From the NCBI RefSeq assembly GCF_900116615.1, contig NZ_FPBF01000007.1, positions 277,572 through 341,571 of the forward strand: DNA of 64,000 bases, written 5' to 3'. Below are positions 61,349 through 64,000 of this stretch, piece by piece; position 1 is the first letter of the stretch, and each line of letters starts with the position of its first letter. The notes under the pieces were generated by a model. It saw nothing but the letters and a program-made list of their open reading frames with translations. It was not told the DNA's origin and did no database searches. This stretch comes from Algoriphagus locisalis (GTDB lineage Bacteria > Bacteroidota > Bacteroidia > Cytophagales > Cyclobacteriaceae). A program made the translations under genes and the position numbers.

Positions 61349-64000
61349 TTATTTACTGAGAAGGTTAAGCATTCCACGTTTCACTTCTCCTGTTTCTCCC
61401 ACTTCGATCACATACAGGTAAGCTCCAACCGGCATCTCTTTGCTGTTGAATACACCGTCCCATCTCACATCTGCATCCTCTGTGTAGAACATTCTGTCCC
61501 CGCCCACGGCAAATACCGAAATCCTTACTCCGGAATAGTATCGCAATGCCGGCACACCCCAGGTATCGTTTATTCCATCACCGTTAGGCGTAAAAGTATT
61601 GGCTATTTCCAACTGTTCCAGCGGGGTTCTCTCACGGGTAATCTGGAAGTCTTTCTCCAGCACATTGCCTACTCTATCCGTTACTCTCAACAGAATCGTA
61701 AAGTCCGTTCTGCCTTCTGCCTGTTCTCCACTGCTCCAGAATAAAATACCATCAAGTACTTCGAAGTATCCATTGTCCTGAACTCCATCAGGAAGACTTA
61801 GGGTATGGACGTTATCAGTAGGATCAATCACTGTGAATGCCCCGATCTCCTGGAAGAATTGATCAGGAGCAGCAACAAAACTGTTTGCGCTAAGTATAAT
61901 ATCTTCCGGTGCAGGCTTAGCAAATACCGTGATTTCCAGTGTTGGTTGAAGTTCATCAGGATTGATCAGACCGGATGGGATTTCTATTACTCCAAAATAG
62001 CTGCTAATACCAGCTTCCAAAGGCTCATATCCCATCAGATCCCATTCCACAGCAAGATTAACAAACTCTCCCGCTGAGGTGATCACCACAGTTTCAACAG
62101 GCAAATTCAACTCCGTCTCTGGTGTACCCCAGAGAACTTCCAGACTTTGGGCTACAAAGCCGGTGATTGTGTCTGGTTCATCCACTTCCGCCATCAGGAT
62201 CTCAAATTCAGCTCCCACAAAGTCGATTGTATAATTATCCCCTGTAGTTAAGCTGCCTATTCCTATGGCATAGGTACCAACTTCCTCACCGGATTCTCTC
62301 TCAGGCGAACCACCAAGAATCCCCTCGTCCTCACCCATAGCAAAACCTGCCGCAGTATATGTCAGTTCGGGATCCGCTTCTCCAACCACCTTGTTTAGAC
62401 CCTCATCCATCATAATCTTCAAGGTAGCCTGTGTCACACTTAGATCCGCAGTCAATGCCAGCGTGGTATAGTTCGCCCCACTAATCGTTGCCGTAACCTC
62501 TTGTCGACCCACATCCGTCCAGCTGTTGTCAGTATAGTTTACAGTTGTACCTTCAGGAAGTGTTCCTGAGATAGCAAGAGACTTGGCTGTTCCGTCATAG
62601 ACAAAGCTTTCGTCTTCGAATGTGATACCTCTAATTGTTGCAGGTGTGATTGTCAGATCAGCAGTCAATACCAAGGTGGTGTAGTTATCTCCCGTGATTG
62701 TTGCAGTCACTTCTTGGGATCCTACATCGGTTCTGCTGTTGTTAGCATAGCTTACACTTGTACCTTCTGGTAAAGTACCTATAATCACAAGAGTCTTCAC
62801 TGTACCGTCAAAGACAAAACTCGCATCATCGAAGCTGATTCCAGTAATGTCTGCCGGAGTGATCGTCAGATCTGCGGTCAGTTCTAATGTATTGTAGTTA
62901 GAACCAGTGATCGTTGCCGTCACTTGCTGTGTACCCACATCCGTTCTGCTGTTGTTGGTATAGGCTACCGAAGTCCCGTCTGGAAGGGTTCCTGTTATGG
63001 CTAGCGACTTGGCAATGCCGTCAAATACAAAGCTAGCATCTTCGAATATGACTCCGTCAACTTCTGCCGGTGTAATTGTCAGATCAGCAGTCAATACCTG
63101 TGTATTGTAGTTAGAACCTGTGATCGTTGCCGTAACTTCCTGTGTACCCACATCCGTTCTGAAATTGTTGCTATAGCTTACGCTTGTACCTTCTGGAAGT
63201 ATTCCAGCAATCACCAGTGACTTAGCCGTACCATCATAAACAAAGCTTTCATCTTCAAACGTGATATCAGTAACCGTAGCTGGGGTGATAGTCAGATCAG
63301 CAGTCAATACCAAGGTGGTATGGTTGCTACCTGTGATGGTTGCAGTTACTTCCTGGCTCCCCACATCTGTTCTGCTGTTGTCTGAATAGGCCACCGAAGT
63401 TCCATCAGGAAGTGTCCCAGAGATGGCAAGAGCCTTCGCAGTTCCGTCGTACACAAAGCTTCCATCTTCTAAAGTAATGCCTGTGATATCAGCAGGTGTA
63501 ATCGTCAGATCAGCTGTCAACACCAGTGTATTGTAGTTGGAACCAGTAATCGTCGCGGTCACTTCCTGGGTACCAACATTAGTTCTGCTGTTGCTAGCAT
63601 AGCTTACACTTGTACCATCAGAAAGTATTCCTGTTATGGCAAGCGACTTTTCAGTTCCATCAAATACAAAGCTTCCATTCTCGAAAGTAACTCCTGTAAT
63701 CGTAGCAGGTGTGATCGTCAGGTCAGCAGTCAATACCAAGCTGGTATAATTGTCTCCGGTAATCGTCGCAGTCACTTCCTGAGATCCCACATCCGTTCTG
63801 GAATTGTTGCTATAGCTTACGCTTGTACCTTCTGGAAGTGTTCCAGCAATGACCAGTGACTTAGCCGTACCATCGTAAACGAAGCTGTCATCTGCAAATG
63901 TGATATCAGTAACCGTAGCTGGGGTAACCTCTAGATCAGCAGTCAATACCAAGCTGGTATAATTGTCTCCGGTAATCGTTGCAGTCACTTCCTGAGATCC
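61349..64000 (-). CDS. Large repetitive T9SS type B cell-surface protein (MBG/YDG repeats), C-terminal part
   Basis: 884 codons of the C-terminal part; the gene continues past 64000. From the right edge inward at least seven 71-residue units follow one another (..SFVYDGTAKSLVIAGTLPEG.., ..DVGSQEVTATITG.., LTADLTITPA..), the MBG/YDG type known from bacterial surface proteins. A divergent final MBG unit (GLNKVVGEADPELTYTA..) and Ig-like domains come next (LEVLWGTPETELNLPVETV). The end is the T9SS type B (CHU_C) sorting signal: NTFTPNGDGINDTWGVPAL .. VRISVFAVGGDRMF .. PVGAYLYVIEV. It is exported by T9SS and displayed at the surface with the PorP/SprF protein. Likely adhesin or gliding-related. 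Confidence 0.92.
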   Translation of the reverse strand, partial: GSQEVTATITGDNYTSLVLTADLEVTPATVTDITFADDSFVYDGTAKSLVIAGTLPEGTSVSYSNNSRTDVGSQEVTATITGDNYTSLVLTADLTITPATITGVTFENGSFVFDGTEKSLAITGILSDGTSVSYASNSRTNVGTQEVTATITGSNYNTLVLTADLTITPADITGITLEDGSFVYDGTAKALAISGTLPDGTSVAYSDNSRTDVGSQEVTATITGSNHTTLVLTADLTITPATVTDITFEDESFVYDGTAKSLVIAGILPEGTSVSYSNNFRTDVGTQEVTATITGSNYNTQVLTADLTITPAEVDGVIFEDASFVFDGIAKSLAITGTLPDGTSVAYTNNSRTDVGTQQVTATITGSNYNTLELTADLTITPADITGISFDDASFVFDGTVKTLVIIGTLPEGTSVSYANNSRTDVGSQEVTATITGDNYTTLVLTADLTITPATIRGITFEDESFVYDGTAKSLAISGTLPEGTTVNYTDNSWTDVGRQEVTATISGANYTTLALTADLSVTQATLKIMMDEGLNKVVGEADPELTYTAAGFAMGEDEGILGGSPERESGEEVGTYAIGIGSLTTGDNYTIDFVGAEFEILMAEVDEPDTITGFVAQSLEVLWGTPETELNLPVETVVITSAGEFVNLAVEWDLMGYEPLEAGISSYFGVIEIPSGLINPDELQPTLEITVFAKPAPEDIILSANSFVAAPDQFFQEIGAFTVIDPTDNVHTLSLPDGVQDNGYFEVLDGILFWSSGEQAEGRTDFTILLRVTDRVGNVLEKDFQITRERTPLEQLEIANTFTPNGDGINDTWGVPALRYYSGVRISVFAVGGDRMFYTEDADVRWDGVFNSKEMPVGAYLYVIEVGETGEVKRGMLNLLSK
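62450..64000. repeat. 213-bp tandem repeat within the surface-protein gene
   Basis: Unit length is 213 bp (71 codons), measured from recurring GTCACTTCCT at 63771 and 63984. Seven full units plus a partial one are in the window and the array continues to the right. Units are highly similar at the DNA level, with the first and last ones at the right edge almost identical over long stretches. Copy number is likely to vary between strains by recombination, and assemblies may collapse it. Confidence 0.9.

Noticed and set aside
61349..64000. CRISPR array suspected from regular repetition
   Set aside because: The 213-bp units are in-frame coding repeats of an MBG/YDG surface protein with no spacer structure; no cas genes.

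Overview
The window comes from a Bacteroidota genome, most likely a marine or environmental member of the Cytophagales close to Cyclobacteriaceae (Algoriphagus-type). That placement is inference. It rests on three SusC-type and two SusD-type proteins, a FecR/ECF sigma pair, Bacteroides-type tyrosine integrase architecture, a type IX secretion (T9SS) type B sorting domain beside PorP/SprF, sulfatases, and promoters of the TTTG-N17-19-TAnnTTTG class. Nearly all of 0-36 kb is transcribed from the minus strand.

0.0-16.8 kb: a polysaccharide utilization locus (PUL) aimed at a fucose-containing, esterified and probably sulfated glycan. A sigma factor and FecR anti-sigma factor precede an STN-domain SusC and a SusD, with the start of a second SusC running off the left edge. 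Upstream lie three secreted esterases of unrelated families, a ThuA-like protein, a GH95 fucosidase/galactosidase, a zinc dehydrogenase and an aldo/keto reductase of the L-fucose dehydrogenase type. The divergent LacI regulator (16.8-17.9 kb) shares with this operon a perfect 16-bp palindromic operator that covers the -33 elements of both promoters.

17.9-24.0 kb: an accessory segment. It holds a Type II restriction-modification pair (AccI-like nuclease plus gamma-class N6-adenine methyltransferase), a run of trinucleotide-loop hairpins, a gap-free array of ten 21-bp partly palindromic units, three small genes of unknown role, and two imperfect inverted repeats resembling integron attC sites at gene ends. 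A degenerate ~72-bp direct repeat lies at 20.9 and 23.8 kb.

24.0-32.5 kb: exported hydrolases: a metallophosphoesterase, an alpha/beta hydrolase with TPR tail, two S1-type sulfatases and a PhoD-like phosphatase. 32.8-39.5 kb: a GMC oxidoreductase with its small subunit (glucoside-3-dehydrogenase type), then a divergent AraC regulator, a TonB-type receptor and a small lipoprotein.

39.7-56.2 kb: a likely genomic island. tRNA-Pro(UGG) is followed by a tyrosine integrase with paired upstream repeats, an excisionase-like HTH gene and a small replication-like gene. Next come a second near-identical GMC/small-subunit pair, a decayed third copy of the GMC start, and a second PUL (GH99-like lipoprotein, DUF3823, SusD, SusC). 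That PUL faces a membrane-spanning one-component regulator that joins a Kelch/LamG sensor to a SARP-like DNA-binding end. A decayed ORF and a RadC-family gene follow.

56.2-64 kb: a GAF/PAS sensor kinase with an overlapping stand-alone receiver, then a PorP/SprF outer-membrane protein and a large T9SS type B surface protein of tandem 71-residue MBG/YDG repeats that runs off the right edge. No CRISPR array, rRNA or complete insertion sequence was seen.
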